Positions 16,305 through 24,307 of a stretch of 64,000 bases of DNA are shown piece by piece. The DNA is from JABFXX01 sp047600425 (GTDB lineage Bacteria; Myxococcota_A; Polyangia; Haliangiales; Haliangiaceae), in contig JASGLC010000003.1 in assembly GCA_047600425.1 (NCBI GenBank), forward strand, positions 2,356,001 to 2,420,000, read 5' to 3'. Under the pieces are notes generated by a model. The model worked only from the letters and a program-made list of their open reading frames with translations. It made no database searches and was not told the DNA's origin. Every line of letters starts with the position of its first letter. Positions within the stretch are counted from its first letter, which is position 1. Both the position numbers and the translations under genes were made by a program.

Positions 16305-16913
16305 GTGGCTGCCGAAGTTCAGCTCGCCGGGCAGACATGCCTCCTCGAAAAGCCACGTGGAGCCAAGGCGCTGTACGTGTTTGCCCACGGGGCAGGGGCC
16401 GGGATGCGGCACGAGTTCATGGAGTCCGTGAGTACGGCGCTCGCCACCCATCAGATCGCCACGTTGCGCTTCGACTTCCCACCCGCCCGCAACAAGCCCG
16501 AGCCGTCGGAGGCGATGGTTCGTACGATCTACGGCGCCGCCGCGAAGCGCTACAAGCTGCCACTCTTCGCCGGCGGCAAGTCGTTCGGCGCCCGGATGAC
16601 CTCGCGCGCACATGCCGCCCAACCGCTGCCCGATTTGCGTGGATTGGTGTTCTTCGGCTGGCCGCTGCATCCACCCGACAAGCCCGGCATCGAACGCGCC
16701 GAACACCTGCCGAATGCGGCCGGCCCGATGCTGTTCCTCACCGGCGACAAAGATGAATTCGCTCAGCTCGATCTCTTGAAGCCGGTGATCGCGAACCTCG
16801 GTCCGCGCGCCGAATTGCAACTGTTCGCCGGAAGCGATCACGGCTTCACGCGACCGAAGGCGGTGATCGACAAGCTCGCGACGGCCGCAGCGACGTGGAT
16901 ATACTCCCACTAG
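16305..16913 (+). CDS. Alpha/beta hydrolase of the KANL3/TEX30 type
   Basis: Seen: about 202 residues from GTG 16305. ALYVFAHGAGAGMRHEFMES carries the oxyanion HGAGAG block, FAGGKSFGARMTS carries the nucleophile Ser in GKSFG, GDKDEFAQ supplies the acid, and GSDHGFTRP supplies the His. The order and size fit the small KANL3/TEX30-like hydrolases, whose substrates are mostly unknown. There is no signal peptide. It is divergent from the kinase by 43 bp, and its TAG is followed immediately by the ATG of the next gene, so they form an operon. Confidence 0.85.
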   Translation: MAAEVQLAGQTCLLEKPRGAKALYVFAHGAGAGMRHEFMESVSTALATHQIATLRFDFPPARNKPEPSEAMVRTIYGAAAKRYKLPLFAGGKSFGARMTSRAHAAQPLPDLRGLVFFGWPLHPPDKPGIERAEHLPNAAGPMLFLTGDKDEFAQLDLLKPVIANLGPRAELQLFAGSDHGFTRPKAVIDKLATAAATWIYSH

Positions 16914-17741
16914 ATGTGGACGAGCTACTCCGCGCGACATGCGGCGCAGCTAATCGGTCTCGCCGAATCGGTCGTGCGCAGCTGCATTCGCGACGGACTC
17001 GTCGGCACGCCGGGCACGGTTCCCGCGCAACTCTCGTTTCGCGATCTCGCGACGCTTCGCCAGGTGAAGGCACTCGTCGACGGCGGCATGCCGCTGCCGC
17101 GCGTTCGCAAGGAGCTCGTGGCGATCGCGCAGAAGCTCCCGGCCGGCACCACGCTCGCGGAGCTCACCGTCGAAGCCCACGATGGTCATGTCCATGTTCG
17201 CGGGACGCCGCCATCGCGTCCGTCGAGCCAGCTCACGCTCGCCCTCGATCCCGTTCGCGATCACGAGCCCGAAGGCGAGATGCGTGAATTGCCGCGCGCG
17301 CCCGAAGCGCCGATGCCGATCGCCGTCCCACCCGCCACCGCCGAGCAGTGGTTAACGCGGGCGCAGGCGCTGGAAGAGCGCGACCCGGTCGCCGCGATCG
17401 ACGCGTACCGGCGTTCCCTCCGACTCCGACCCGAGTCGACCGAAGCCTGGATCAACCTCGGGCGGCTGTTCGCCGAAAGCGCCGATGCCGAAGCGGCGCG
17501 CGACTGCTTCAAGAGTGCGCTCGAGCTCGATCCGGCGGAGCCGACCGCGGTCTACAACCTCGGTGTCTTGGCGCAAGACGCCGGACGCGAGAGCGAGGCG
17601 ATCGAGCTCTACCGCAAGTCGCTCGAGCTCGACCCGCAATTGGCGGAGGCGCATTACAACCTCGCCACGCTGTTCGATCAGGCGGGAGACTCGCGCTCGG
17701 CGATCCGTCATATCAACGAGTACCGGAAGCTGACGCGTTGA
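16914..17741 (+). CDS. MerR-like helix-turn-helix protein fused to TPR repeats
   Basis: Seen: 275 residues. Residues 5-65 (YSARHAAQLIGLAESVVRSC, LSFRDLATLRQVKALVDGG) look like a winged MerR-type HTH. About 125-270 hold four TPR units, for example AWINLGRLFAESADAEAARD and AVYNLGVLAQDAGRESEAIE. A short basic/acidic linker separates them. There are no effector cysteines. Known: similar HTH-TPR proteins occur in myxobacteria without assigned function. Inference: a transcription factor that docks partners through its TPRs. The start directly follows the hydrolase stop. Its 3' end overlaps the convergent small lipoprotein gene by 29 bp. Confidence 0.8.
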   Translation: MWTSYSARHAAQLIGLAESVVRSCIRDGLVGTPGTVPAQLSFRDLATLRQVKALVDGGMPLPRVRKELVAIAQKLPAGTTLAELTVEAHDGHVHVRGTPPSRPSSQLTLALDPVRDHEPEGEMRELPRAPEAPMPIAVPPATAEQWLTRAQALEERDPVAAIDAYRRSLRLRPESTEAWINLGRLFAESADAEAARDCFKSALELDPAEPTAVYNLGVLAQDAGRESEAIELYRKSLELDPQLAEAHYNLATLFDQAGDSRSAIRHINEYRKLTR

Positions 17742-18021
17742 GATCGTCGTCGAGGCAGTCCAGGTACTGCTGACACGACTTCTGCGATTCGCAGCGCTCG
17801 TACATCTTCACGGTCGCCGCATCCTTCGTGCACGCATTGACCTCGCGGTGATCGCGCGCGAGCTCCTTCATGTCCGTGCCGAAAACTTCGCCGAGGCAGC
17901 GCTCGAAGTGGTCGGCCGCTTTTTCACAAACTTCGCGGGAGCTCGGGCCACCGCAGCCGCCGACAACCGCGGCCAAAACGATCATCCACTTCACCGAAGA
18001 TCGAGCGGCCGCTCGGGCCAA
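17713..18021 (-). CDS. Small Cys-rich lipoprotein
   Basis: Seen: up to 102 residues. VKWMIVLAAVVGGC gives a lipoprotein signal with lipobox VGGC. The mature part has paired cysteines (EVCEKAADHFERC, ACTKDA, RCESQKSCQQYLDC) in a helical, charged context, probably two disulfides. The true start may be GTG 17994 or ATG 17985, since the first 9-12 residues are not needed for a signal. It starts 16 bp after the ECF42 sigma gene and may be the last gene of that transcription unit. The function is unknown. Confidence 0.6.
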   Translation of the reverse strand: MARAAARSSVKWMIVLAAVVGGCGGPSSREVCEKAADHFERCLGEVFGTDMKELARDHREVNACTKDAATVKMYERCESQKSCQQYLDCLDDDLNASASGTR

Positions 18022-18037
18022 GGTCGCAGGAAATCGC

Positions 18038-19246
18038 CTAAGTCAGCATCGCCAAACGACGTTCCAGGAACCGCCGTTCGGGGTCGTTTCCGACGAGCAC
18101 GAGCGCCTGCCGATACGCCTTCGCGGCGGCTTTGCGATCGCCGAGCCGGCGCAACAGGTCAGCGCGCGCCGCGTGGAACAGATGAAAGTCTTCGAGCGAT
18201 CGCGTGAGCGGCTCGAGCAAATCCAAGCCCGCGCGTGGCCCGTTCGCCATCGCGACCGCGACCGCATGATTCAACGCGACGACCGGCGATGGCGCACGAC
18301 GATAGCGCTCGGCGTAGAGCGCGGCGATCTGCGCCCAATCGGTGTCGCTCGCGACCTGTGCCGAACAATGCAGCGCCGCGATCGCCGCTTCGAGCGCGTA
18401 CGTATCGCCGCCACCGCGCAGCGCGATCGGCACGAGCTCCAACGCTTCGGCGATCTGCGCGTGGTTCCACTTCGCGCGATCTTGATCCTCGAGCAACACG
18501 AGATCACCGGCCTCGTCGACGCGCGTCTCGCGCCGTGCATCGTGCAACAGCATCAACGCGAGCAGGCCGCGGGGCGCGGGTGTGTCGAGCAGCTCGACGA
18601 GCAACCGGCCGAGCCGGATCGCTTCGTTGCAGAGATCCTTGCGCAGCCACTCGTCACCTGCCGTCGCCGCGTAGCCCTCGTTGAACACGAGATAGATCAC
18701 CGACATCACCGCTTCGAGCCGATCCGCGAGCTGGCTTTGCTCGGGCACTTCGTACGGGATCCGAGCATCGCGGATCTTCGTCTTCGCACGGACCAAGCGC
18801 TGCGCCATCGTCACCGCCGACGTCATGAACGCGCGCGCGATCTCTTCGGTCGTCAACCCGCCGAGCGTGCGCAGCGTCAGCGCGACCTGCGCCTCGCTCG
18901 CGAGCGCGGGGTGGCAGCACGTGAAGATCAGCCGCAGCCGGTCGTCGCCCACCACGTGCACCTCCTCGGCAAGCGTCTCTTCGGCGACCGGCGTGCCGAC
19001 GATCTCGCGCAGCTTTGCCCGCCGCCGGATCTGATCGATCGCCTTGTGCCGCGCGACCGTGATCAACCAACCGCGCGGCTCGGCCGGAATGCCTTCGCTC
19101 GGCCAGTGTTCGAGCGCGGACGCGAACGCATCCTGCACCGCTTCTTCGGCGAGCTCGAAGTCGCTGTTGCACACGCGGATCACCGTCGCGAGCACGCGTG
19201 CGCGCTCCCGGCGAAACACATCGGCGATCGCGGCAGCTGGGTTCAT
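18038..19246 (-). CDS. ECF42-type RNA polymerase sigma factor with C-terminal TPR-like extension
   Basis: Seen: about 402 residues. Sigma region 2 spans ERARVLATVIRVCNSDFELA to ARHKAIDQIRRRAKL. Region 4 follows near ALTLRTLGGLTTEEIARAFM. The remaining 220 residues include VIYLVFNEGYAATAGDEWLR, HDARRETRVDEAG and a TPR-like end, the extension that defines the ECF42 group. Known: ECF42 factors lack an anti-sigma factor and are encoded with DGPF/YCII proteins. Two of those lie directly upstream here. ATG 19244-19246 follows the YCII stop after a single base, so they are co-translated. Confidence 0.9.
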   Translation of the reverse strand: MNPAAAIADVFRRERARVLATVIRVCNSDFELAEEAVQDAFASALEHWPSEGIPAEPRGWLITVARHKAIDQIRRRAKLREIVGTPVAEETLAEEVHVVGDDRLRLIFTCCHPALASEAQVALTLRTLGGLTTEEIARAFMTSAVTMAQRLVRAKTKIRDARIPYEVPEQSQLADRLEAVMSVIYLVFNEGYAATAGDEWLRKDLCNEAIRLGRLLVELLDTPAPRGLLALMLLHDARRETRVDEAGDLVLLEDQDRAKWNHAQIAEALELVPIALRGGGDTYALEAAIAALHCSAQVASDTDWAQIAALYAERYRRAPSPVVALNHAVAVAMANGPRAGLDLLEPLTRSLEDFHLFHAARADLLRRLGDRKAAAKAYRQALVLVGNDPERRFLERRLAMLT

Positions 19247-19247
19247 G

Positions 19248-19595
19248 TCACATCGGCACGACGGGTCGCACTTCGATCGTCCCGAACTGCGCACCCGGCA
19301 AGCGCGCGGCGATCGCTCGCGCTTCGGTCATGTCCGCGGCTTCGATCAAGAAGTAGCCGCCGAGCTGCTCGCGGGTCTCCGCGAACGGCCCGTCGGTGAC
19401 CGTGGTCTTGCCGTCGCGAATCCGAACACTCGAGCCGTCTTTGGTTTGATAGAGCGGGTTGCCGCCTTTGTACTTTCCTTCGGCGACGAGCTCCGTCACG
19501 ACCTTCACGTAGTCCGCGCGAAGCCTCGCCGACTCCTCCGCGGGCAATGCCCAGCGCGCAGCTTCGTCGTCGTAGATGAGCAGTAGGTATTGCAT
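19248..19595 (-). CDS. YCII-related (DGPF) protein, copy 1
   Basis: Seen: 115 residues, MQYLLLIYDDEAARWAL at the start, the diagnostic VTDGPFAETREQLGGYFLIE in the middle and FGTIEVRPV at the end. The N-terminal part of the open frame before this Met is an antisense-like Arg-rich stretch and is rejected. Known: DGPF proteins accompany ECF42 sigma factors, and the YCII fold has an active-site His/Asp in some members, but no reaction is proven. Its ATG overlaps the stop of copy 2 (TGATG at 19593-19597). About half of its residues match copy 2, so the pair is a tandem duplication. Confidence 0.9.
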   Translation of the reverse strand: MQYLLLIYDDEAARWALPAEESARLRADYVKVVTELVAEGKYKGGNPLYQTKDGSSVRIRDGKTTVTDGPFAETREQLGGYFLIEAADMTEARAIAARLPGAQFGTIEVRPVVPM

Positions 19596-19954
19596 CAGTA
19601 CTTCCCCATCTCCCACACGGGACGAATCTCGATCGATCCGATCTTCGCCGATGGAATGCCCGCTGCGATTTCGGTCGCCTCGTCGAGATCCTTCGCTTCG
19701 ATCAGGTAGTAGCCGCCGAGTTGCTCGCGGGTCTCCGCGAATGGACCATCGGTGAGCTGGCGCTTGCCATCGCGGATCCGGACCGTGGTCGCGTTCGTGA
19801 CCGAGTGCAGCCGGTTCGCGTTGATCAAGCGGCCGCTCGCCGCGAGCTTCTCCGAAAACGCGGCGTACTCCGCCATGAACCGCGCGTAGTCGTTCTCCGG
19901 CATGTCGCGCTCGACGTTGGTTTCGGTGTCGTAGATCAGCAGCAGGTATTGCAT
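19595..19954 (-). CDS. YCII-related (DGPF) protein, copy 2
   Basis: Seen: 119 residues. MQYLLLIYDTETNVERDM at the start and LTDGPFAETREQLGGYYLIE are almost the same as in the neighbouring copy, while residues 20-50 and the C-terminus (RPVWEMGKY) differ. It is the first gene of the DGPF-DGPF-ECF42 set and overlaps copy 1 by one base. Inference: the two copies may form a heterodimer or report different cues to the sigma factor. It starts 50 bp from the end of feoB, which is in the same direction, so read-through is possible. Confidence 0.9.
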   Translation of the reverse strand: MQYLLLIYDTETNVERDMPENDYARFMAEYAAFSEKLAASGRLINANRLHSVTNATTVRIRDGKRQLTDGPFAETREQLGGYYLIEAKDLDEATEIAAGIPSAKIGSIEIRPVWEMGKY

Positions 19955-20004
19955 TCCACCCCTTGGACGAACGGCGCGTGTGCCGATCGACAAGCGATGG
20001 TAAC

Positions 20005-22191
20005 TCAGCCAAATCCCAACAGCTTCCCGCCCTGATACACGCACAAGCTCACCACGTAGGCGAGCACGGTCATGTAGCCGAACAGGAACAGGGGCCACTT
20101 GATGCCCCCGGACTCGCGCCGGACGACGGCGAGCGTGCTCATGCATTGCATCGCGAGCGCGAAGAAGATCATCAGCGATAGTCCGACGAGCGGCGGATAC
20201 GCGCGCTTGCCATCGGTTCGCTTCGCATCCTTCAACGCTTTGCGGAGTGGTTGCGATTGCTCGTCGGCATCGCCGCCGACCGCGTAGACGATGCCGAGCG
20301 TCGACACGAACACTTCGCGCGCCGCGAACGCACCGATCAGGCCGACGCCGATCTTCCAGTCGAAGCCGAGCGGTTGGATCGCGGGCTCGATGAAGTGCCC
20401 GAGCCGACCGCCGTAACTATTCTCGAGGTGCGCGGCCTGCTCCTGCGCGGCGAGATCGGCCTTCGCCTCGTCGGAGCTCGCCTTTTCGATCTGGGCCGCG
20501 TAATCCGGCGCGTCTTTCGGCAAGTCGCGGGGAAAATAGAGAAGGGCCCACAACGCGATCGAGCAACCGAGGATCACGGTGCCGGCCTCGCGCAGGAACA
20601 TCGACGACTTGCCCCACATCATGCGGAGCACGTCTTTGATCCGCGGGAACCGATACGGAGGTAGCTCGATGATGAACGGCAGCCGCTTCGCCTTCAGCGG
20701 CTTCACGGTCTTGCTCATCACCCACGCGGCCGCGAGCGACGTGGCCGCCGAGAACGCGTACATGAACACCATGAGCAGGCCCTGCGTGATGCGCGAGCCC
20801 GGGATCAACGCCGCGATGATCAACGTGTAGACGGGCAGGCGAGCGCTGCACGTCATCAGCGGGACGACCAACATCGTCAGCAAGCGATCGCGCTTGCGCT
20901 CCATCGTGCGCGTTGCCGTGATCGCCGGAACCGCACACGCGAAGCCGAACAGCATCGGCACGAACGCCTTGCCGTGCAGATTCATCGAGCGCATCACGCG
21001 ATCCATGAGGTACGCGACGCGCGCGAGATAGCCGCAGTCTTCCAAGAAGCCGAGGAACAGGAACAACAACAGGATCTGCGGCAGGAACACGAGCACCGCA
21101 CCGACGCCCGCGATCACGCCGTCGACGAGGAAGTCCGTGTAGATGTGATCGCCCATCCAGCCGTGAAGGTGCGCGCCGAAGCTCTTGAAGCCCTTGTCGA
21201 TGCCGTCCATCACCGGCGCTGCCCACGTGAACAGCGACATGAACAGCACGGTCATGATGATCGCGAACACGCCGAAGCCGGCGGCGCGATGGAGTAGGAC
21301 GCGATCGATCCGCTCGGTCAGCGAGCGATCGGGCTTGGCCTGGCCGAGCTTCGGAATCTCTTTGTCGAGCCACTTCCAGCGCGCGAGCACCGCTTCGTCG
21401 TCGAGCTCGAACTGACGTCCGGCCACGGCATCGCGTAACGCATCCGGAACGTGCTCGAGCTCGTCGCGATCGTCGGTCGAGTTGTCGATGCAGGTCAGCG
21501 CCCACAGCTTGATCGCGTCGTCCGCGCTCGTGACCTCGCTGTGATAGCGAACGTGCGCCTTCCATCCGGTGGGCAGCTCGATCGCGTCGAGATGGCCGCG
21601 TAACCCCGGCGATGGCGACCACTTCCATTCGCTCCGCCGCGTCTTGCGCGCCGCGCGATCGATCGCGCCGAGCAGCTCGGGCAAGCCCTGCTTCGTTCGC
21701 GCGATCACCGACACCACTTCGCAGCCGACGAGCTCCGACAGCGCCTTCGCGTCCGGCGCCGATGGACCGGCCTCGTCGACCATCGTCAACGCGCCGACGC
21801 AGCGCGCGCCGAGCTCTTTGCATTGCAGCAGCAAGTACGTCGAGCGTGCGAGCTGCGTCGCATCGAGACAGACGATCAACACGTCCGGCGCGCGTGTGGT
21901 GCCGAGCCCGGCGATCGCATCGAACGCGATCTGTTCTTCGGCGGAGCGCGCGTTCAGCGAATACGTCCCCGGCAGATCGACGAGCTCCGCCGAACCCGTG
22001 GGCAACGTGATCTTGCCGACCCGACGATCGACCGTGATGCCCGGATAGTTCGAGACCTTCGCAGACAGACCCGTCAGTGCGTTGAACAGCGTGGTCTTGC
22101 CGACGTTCGGATTTCCGACCAGCGCGATCGAGAGTGCATTCGCTAACGCCGGCGCGGGCGTGGATGCAGGCTCGCAGTGCGCGTCACTCAT
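20005..22191 (-). CDS. feoB: Ferrous iron transporter FeoB
   Basis: Seen: 728 residues. The N-terminal G protein has GNPNVGKTT (P-loop, 26-34), the switch I stretch SNYPGITVD and the Walker B DLPGTYSL. The usual helical spacer follows. The membrane part has about eight helices with two gate repeats, including FGFACAVPAITATRTMERKR and CSARLPVYTLI. FeoB moves Fe(II) across the inner membrane. ATG 22189-22191 overlaps the feoA stop (ATGA). A long upstream extension of the frame runs antisense-like through feoA and is rejected. The order feoA-feoB is standard. No feoC was seen. Confidence 0.96.
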   Translation of the reverse strand: MSDAHCEPASTPAPALANALSIALVGNPNVGKTTLFNALTGLSAKVSNYPGITVDRRVGKITLPTGSAELVDLPGTYSLNARSAEEQIAFDAIAGLGTTRAPDVLIVCLDATQLARSTYLLLQCKELGARCVGALTMVDEAGPSAPDAKALSELVGCEVVSVIARTKQGLPELLGAIDRAARKTRRSEWKWSPSPGLRGHLDAIELPTGWKAHVRYHSEVTSADDAIKLWALTCIDNSTDDRDELEHVPDALRDAVAGRQFELDDEAVLARWKWLDKEIPKLGQAKPDRSLTERIDRVLLHRAAGFGVFAIIMTVLFMSLFTWAAPVMDGIDKGFKSFGAHLHGWMGDHIYTDFLVDGVIAGVGAVLVFLPQILLLFLFLGFLEDCGYLARVAYLMDRVMRSMNLHGKAFVPMLFGFACAVPAITATRTMERKRDRLLTMLVVPLMTCSARLPVYTLIIAALIPGSRITQGLLMVFMYAFSAATSLAAAWVMSKTVKPLKAKRLPFIIELPPYRFPRIKDVLRMMWGKSSMFLREAGTVILGCSIALWALLYFPRDLPKDAPDYAAQIEKASSDEAKADLAAQEQAAHLENSYGGRLGHFIEPAIQPLGFDWKIGVGLIGAFAAREVFVSTLGIVYAVGGDADEQSQPLRKALKDAKRTDGKRAYPPLVGLSLMIFFALAMQCMSTLAVVRRESGGIKWPLFLFGYMTVLAYVVSLCVYQGGKLLGFG

Positions 22192-22460
22192 TTGGCGGCG
22201 GCGATCAACGCGACCGGTGCGGTTGCTTCGTTCGGCAACGCCACGACTTCGATCTGCGCGGCTTCCGCCTTCCGGATCGACCACTGTCCGTGACGAACTT
22301 CGATCTGCAACGGATCGCCGAGTGGCGCGACGGTGACGATCTTGACGTCGACACCCGGTACGAGTCCCATCTCGAGCAGCCGCCGACGAAACGCACGGGC
22401 ACCCGAGATCGAGCGCACGGTGGCCGTTCGTCCGACAGGAATCTCGGCCAGCGACTGCAT
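22188..22460 (-). CDS. feoA: Ferrous iron transport accessory protein FeoA
   Basis: Seen: 90 residues with the SH3-like FeoA pattern: SLAEIPVGRTATVRSISG, FRRRLLEMGLVPGVDVKIV and PLGDPLQIEVRHGQWSIRKAE. It binds the cytoplasmic domain of FeoB and is required for uptake. It is the first gene of feoAB. A candidate Fur box lies 19 bp upstream of the start, between it and the divergent HNH gene. A slightly shifted open frame over the same DNA is a shadow. Confidence 0.94.
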   Translation of the reverse strand: MQSLAEIPVGRTATVRSISGARAFRRRLLEMGLVPGVDVKIVTVAPLGDPLQIEVRHGQWSIRKAEAAQIEVVALPNEATAPVALIAAAK

Positions 22461-22478
22461 TTAGATCGCGTACCATTA

Positions 22479-22495
22479 TTGAAAGTTGTTTTCAA
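22479..22495. promoter_or_regulatory. Candidate Fur box upstream of feoAB
   Basis: Seen: on the minus strand TTGAAAACAACTTTCAA, an AT-rich inverted repeat (TTGAAA-N5-TTTCAA) in GC-rich DNA, just upstream of feoA. It fits the general shape of Fur sites (TGAAA-N-TTTCA type), and feoAB is a common Fur target. The divergent HNH gene starts about 90 bp away and might share control. Confidence 0.55.
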
Positions 22496-22583
22496 ACTCC
22501 AAAGTGTCCCGTGACCCAGATCCCAGCCAAGTAGGCAGGAATCTCGCGTTGTCGCAGGGGAATGCTACATTCGGGATTACGGG

Positions 22584-23129
22584 ATGGAGTCCTCGCAGAC
22601 ACTTCTGCTGAATCAGGGATTCGAGCCGATCAAGGTCATCTCCTGGCAGCGCGCGATCACGCTTCTGTTCCTCGGCAAGGTCGAGGTGCTGGAGGAGTAC
22701 GAGCACAACATTCGCTCGGTCACGATGGTGATCAAGGTGCCGGCCGTCGTGCGGCTCCTGCGTGCGTTCCGTCGCCACGCCCGGCCCGTGAAGTTCTCGC
22801 GCGTGAACATCTACGCGCGCGATAACTACCGTTGCCAGTACTGCGGCAAGAAGGCGCCGATCAGCGACCTCACGTACGACCACGTCGTGCCGCGCTCGCA
22901 AGGCGGGCTCACCGAGTGGACGAACATCGTGTCGTGTTGCTACCTGTGCAATCGGCACAAGGGTGGTCGTACGCCGAAGGAAGCGGGCATGAAGTTGCTC
23001 GCCGCACCCACGCAACCGAACTGGGTGCCTGCGGTCGCGATCCGGATCTCGCTGCGATCCGTGCCCGAAGCGTGGCGTGATTATCTGTACTGGACCGGCG
23101 AGCTCGACGGCGCCGATCAGCCCGCGTGA
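22584..23129 (+). CDS. HNH endonuclease family protein
   Basis: Seen: 181 residues. The HNH core is YRCQYCGKKAPISDLTYDHV, then VPRSQGG, TEWTNIVSCCYLCNRHKGG: two Cys pairs for structural zinc and the catalytic His/Asn/His. The N-terminal 70 residues (SQTLLLNQGFEPIKVISWQR) match the widespread stand-alone HNH proteins of Proteobacteria and Myxococcota, whose role is unknown; a nuclease role is inferred from the fold. Its stop TGA overlaps the GTG of the next gene. Confidence 0.88.
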   Translation: MESSQTLLLNQGFEPIKVISWQRAITLLFLGKVEVLEEYEHNIRSVTMVIKVPAVVRLLRAFRRHARPVKFSRVNIYARDNYRCQYCGKKAPISDLTYDHVVPRSQGGLTEWTNIVSCCYLCNRHKGGRTPKEAGMKLLAAPTQPNWVPAVAIRISLRSVPEAWRDYLYWTGELDGADQPA

Positions 23130-23590
23130 AAATTCTGTTCGTCTGTCTCGGCAACATTTGCCGATCGCCGACGGCCGAAGGCGTGATGCGCCACGTGATC
23201 GCGCGTGCGGGCGCTGCACATGAAGTCGCGAGTGCGGGCACCGGCAACTGGCACGTCGGCGAGTCGCCGGATCCGCGCACGACCGCCGCGGCAAAGAAGC
23301 GCGGTTACGATCTCTCGCACCAACGCGCCCAACAACTCGCGATGAAGCACTTCGCCGAGTTCGATCTGATCCTCGCGATGGATCGTTCGAACCTGCAAGG
23401 CATCGAACGACTCGCTCGCATGTGCAGCGGCAAGGTTCCACCGATCGAGTTGTTCCGTTCGTACGATCCGACCGCACCCGACGGTGCCGAAGTTCCGGAT
23501 CCGTACAGCGGCGGTGCGAAGGGTTTCGAAGACGTGCTCGATATCTGCGAGCGCGCGTGTGAAGGGTTACTGGCCGAGCTGAAGAAATGA
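23126..23590 (+). CDS. Low-molecular-weight protein-tyrosine phosphatase
   Basis: Seen: 154 residues starting at a GTG (GTGA overlap with the HNH stop). The phosphate loop VCLGNICRSPTAEG stands at the N-terminus with the catalytic Cys and Arg. The general-acid Asp is in VPDPYSGGAKGFE. Size and order are those of the LMW-PTP family, which removes phosphate from tyrosine (or arginine) in cytoplasmic proteins. A linked tyrosine kinase was not found. It overlaps the following gene by 4 bp (ATGA). Confidence 0.92.
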   Translation: MKILFVCLGNICRSPTAEGVMRHVIARAGAAHEVASAGTGNWHVGESPDPRTTAAAKKRGYDLSHQRAQQLAMKHFAEFDLILAMDRSNLQGIERLARMCSGKVPPIELFRSYDPTAPDGAEVPDPYSGGAKGFEDVLDICERACEGLLAELKK

Positions 23591-24288
23591 TTTCCTCGTC
23601 GGAGATCATGTCCGCGTCGATCACGCGGCTCTACGCGTACGGCGTGCCACCGGCGAAGATCCTGCGGTGGGCCACGCTGATCATCGGCAAGGACGCCGCG
23701 ATCGAGCGGATGGCACTCGCGTTGGATCTATCGGCCGCACAGCTCGAACGTGCCGAGATCCATCTCGCGCGCGGCAACGACGATCCGACGCTCGGCATCG
23801 CACCGCCACCACTCGCGAAGCCACCGGATGGCCGATGGAACGAGGAAGACACCGCATCGGTGATCGCGGGCTACACGTTCACCGGCAATGCGGGCGAAGC
23901 GCTGTTCCCGCGCCCGAACCACCTCACGTTGCGGTGGTGGGAGGTCACGCGGAACAACGATCAGCGCTGGCTGTTGATGGTCGAGCGCGACGGCGTGGCG
24001 TTGCCGATCGACGAGCACGTCGCCGATACGACGGTCGGCAACGTCAGCACGTACACGCGCGAGCGCACCATGGAATCTCTGATCACCGTCGAGTCGCCGT
24101 ATCCGATCGCGGAAGTGAAGGATGCGTTCTGGCAGCTCGACGGCACCGAATGGGTGCTGAAGCTCGACCACAAGAGCAGCACGAGTTACGTCTACAACAC
24201 GGCGATCTGGTGGTCGGTCGATTGGACGCTGCGCGTGGGTCTGCGCTGCAAGGTTGAAATTCGGACGCACACCGACGTGTCCAGCTAG
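23587..24288 (+). CDS. Protein of unknown function, third gene of the HNH-phosphatase operon
   Basis: Seen: 233 residues, no signal peptide, no membrane segment, no family recognised. Residues 10-70 are helical and repeat-free (LYAYGVPPAKILRWATLIIG). The C-terminal half is beta-rich with many Trp residues (LRWWEVTRNNDQRWLLM, WQLDGTEWVLKLD, IWWSVDWTLRVGLR). The start ATG overlaps the phosphatase stop, so it is translationally coupled. It may bind a ligand or the phosphatase, but this is only context. Confidence 0.7.
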   Translation: MISSSEIMSASITRLYAYGVPPAKILRWATLIIGKDAAIERMALALDLSAAQLERAEIHLARGNDDPTLGIAPPPLAKPPDGRWNEEDTASVIAGYTFTGNAGEALFPRPNHLTLRWWEVTRNNDQRWLLMVERDGVALPIDEHVADTTVGNVSTYTRERTMESLITVESPYPIAEVKDAFWQLDGTEWVLKLDHKSSTSYVYNTAIWWSVDWTLRVGLRCKVEIRTHTDVSS

Positions 24289-24307
24289 ATCACGTTACGA
24301 TACGCGC

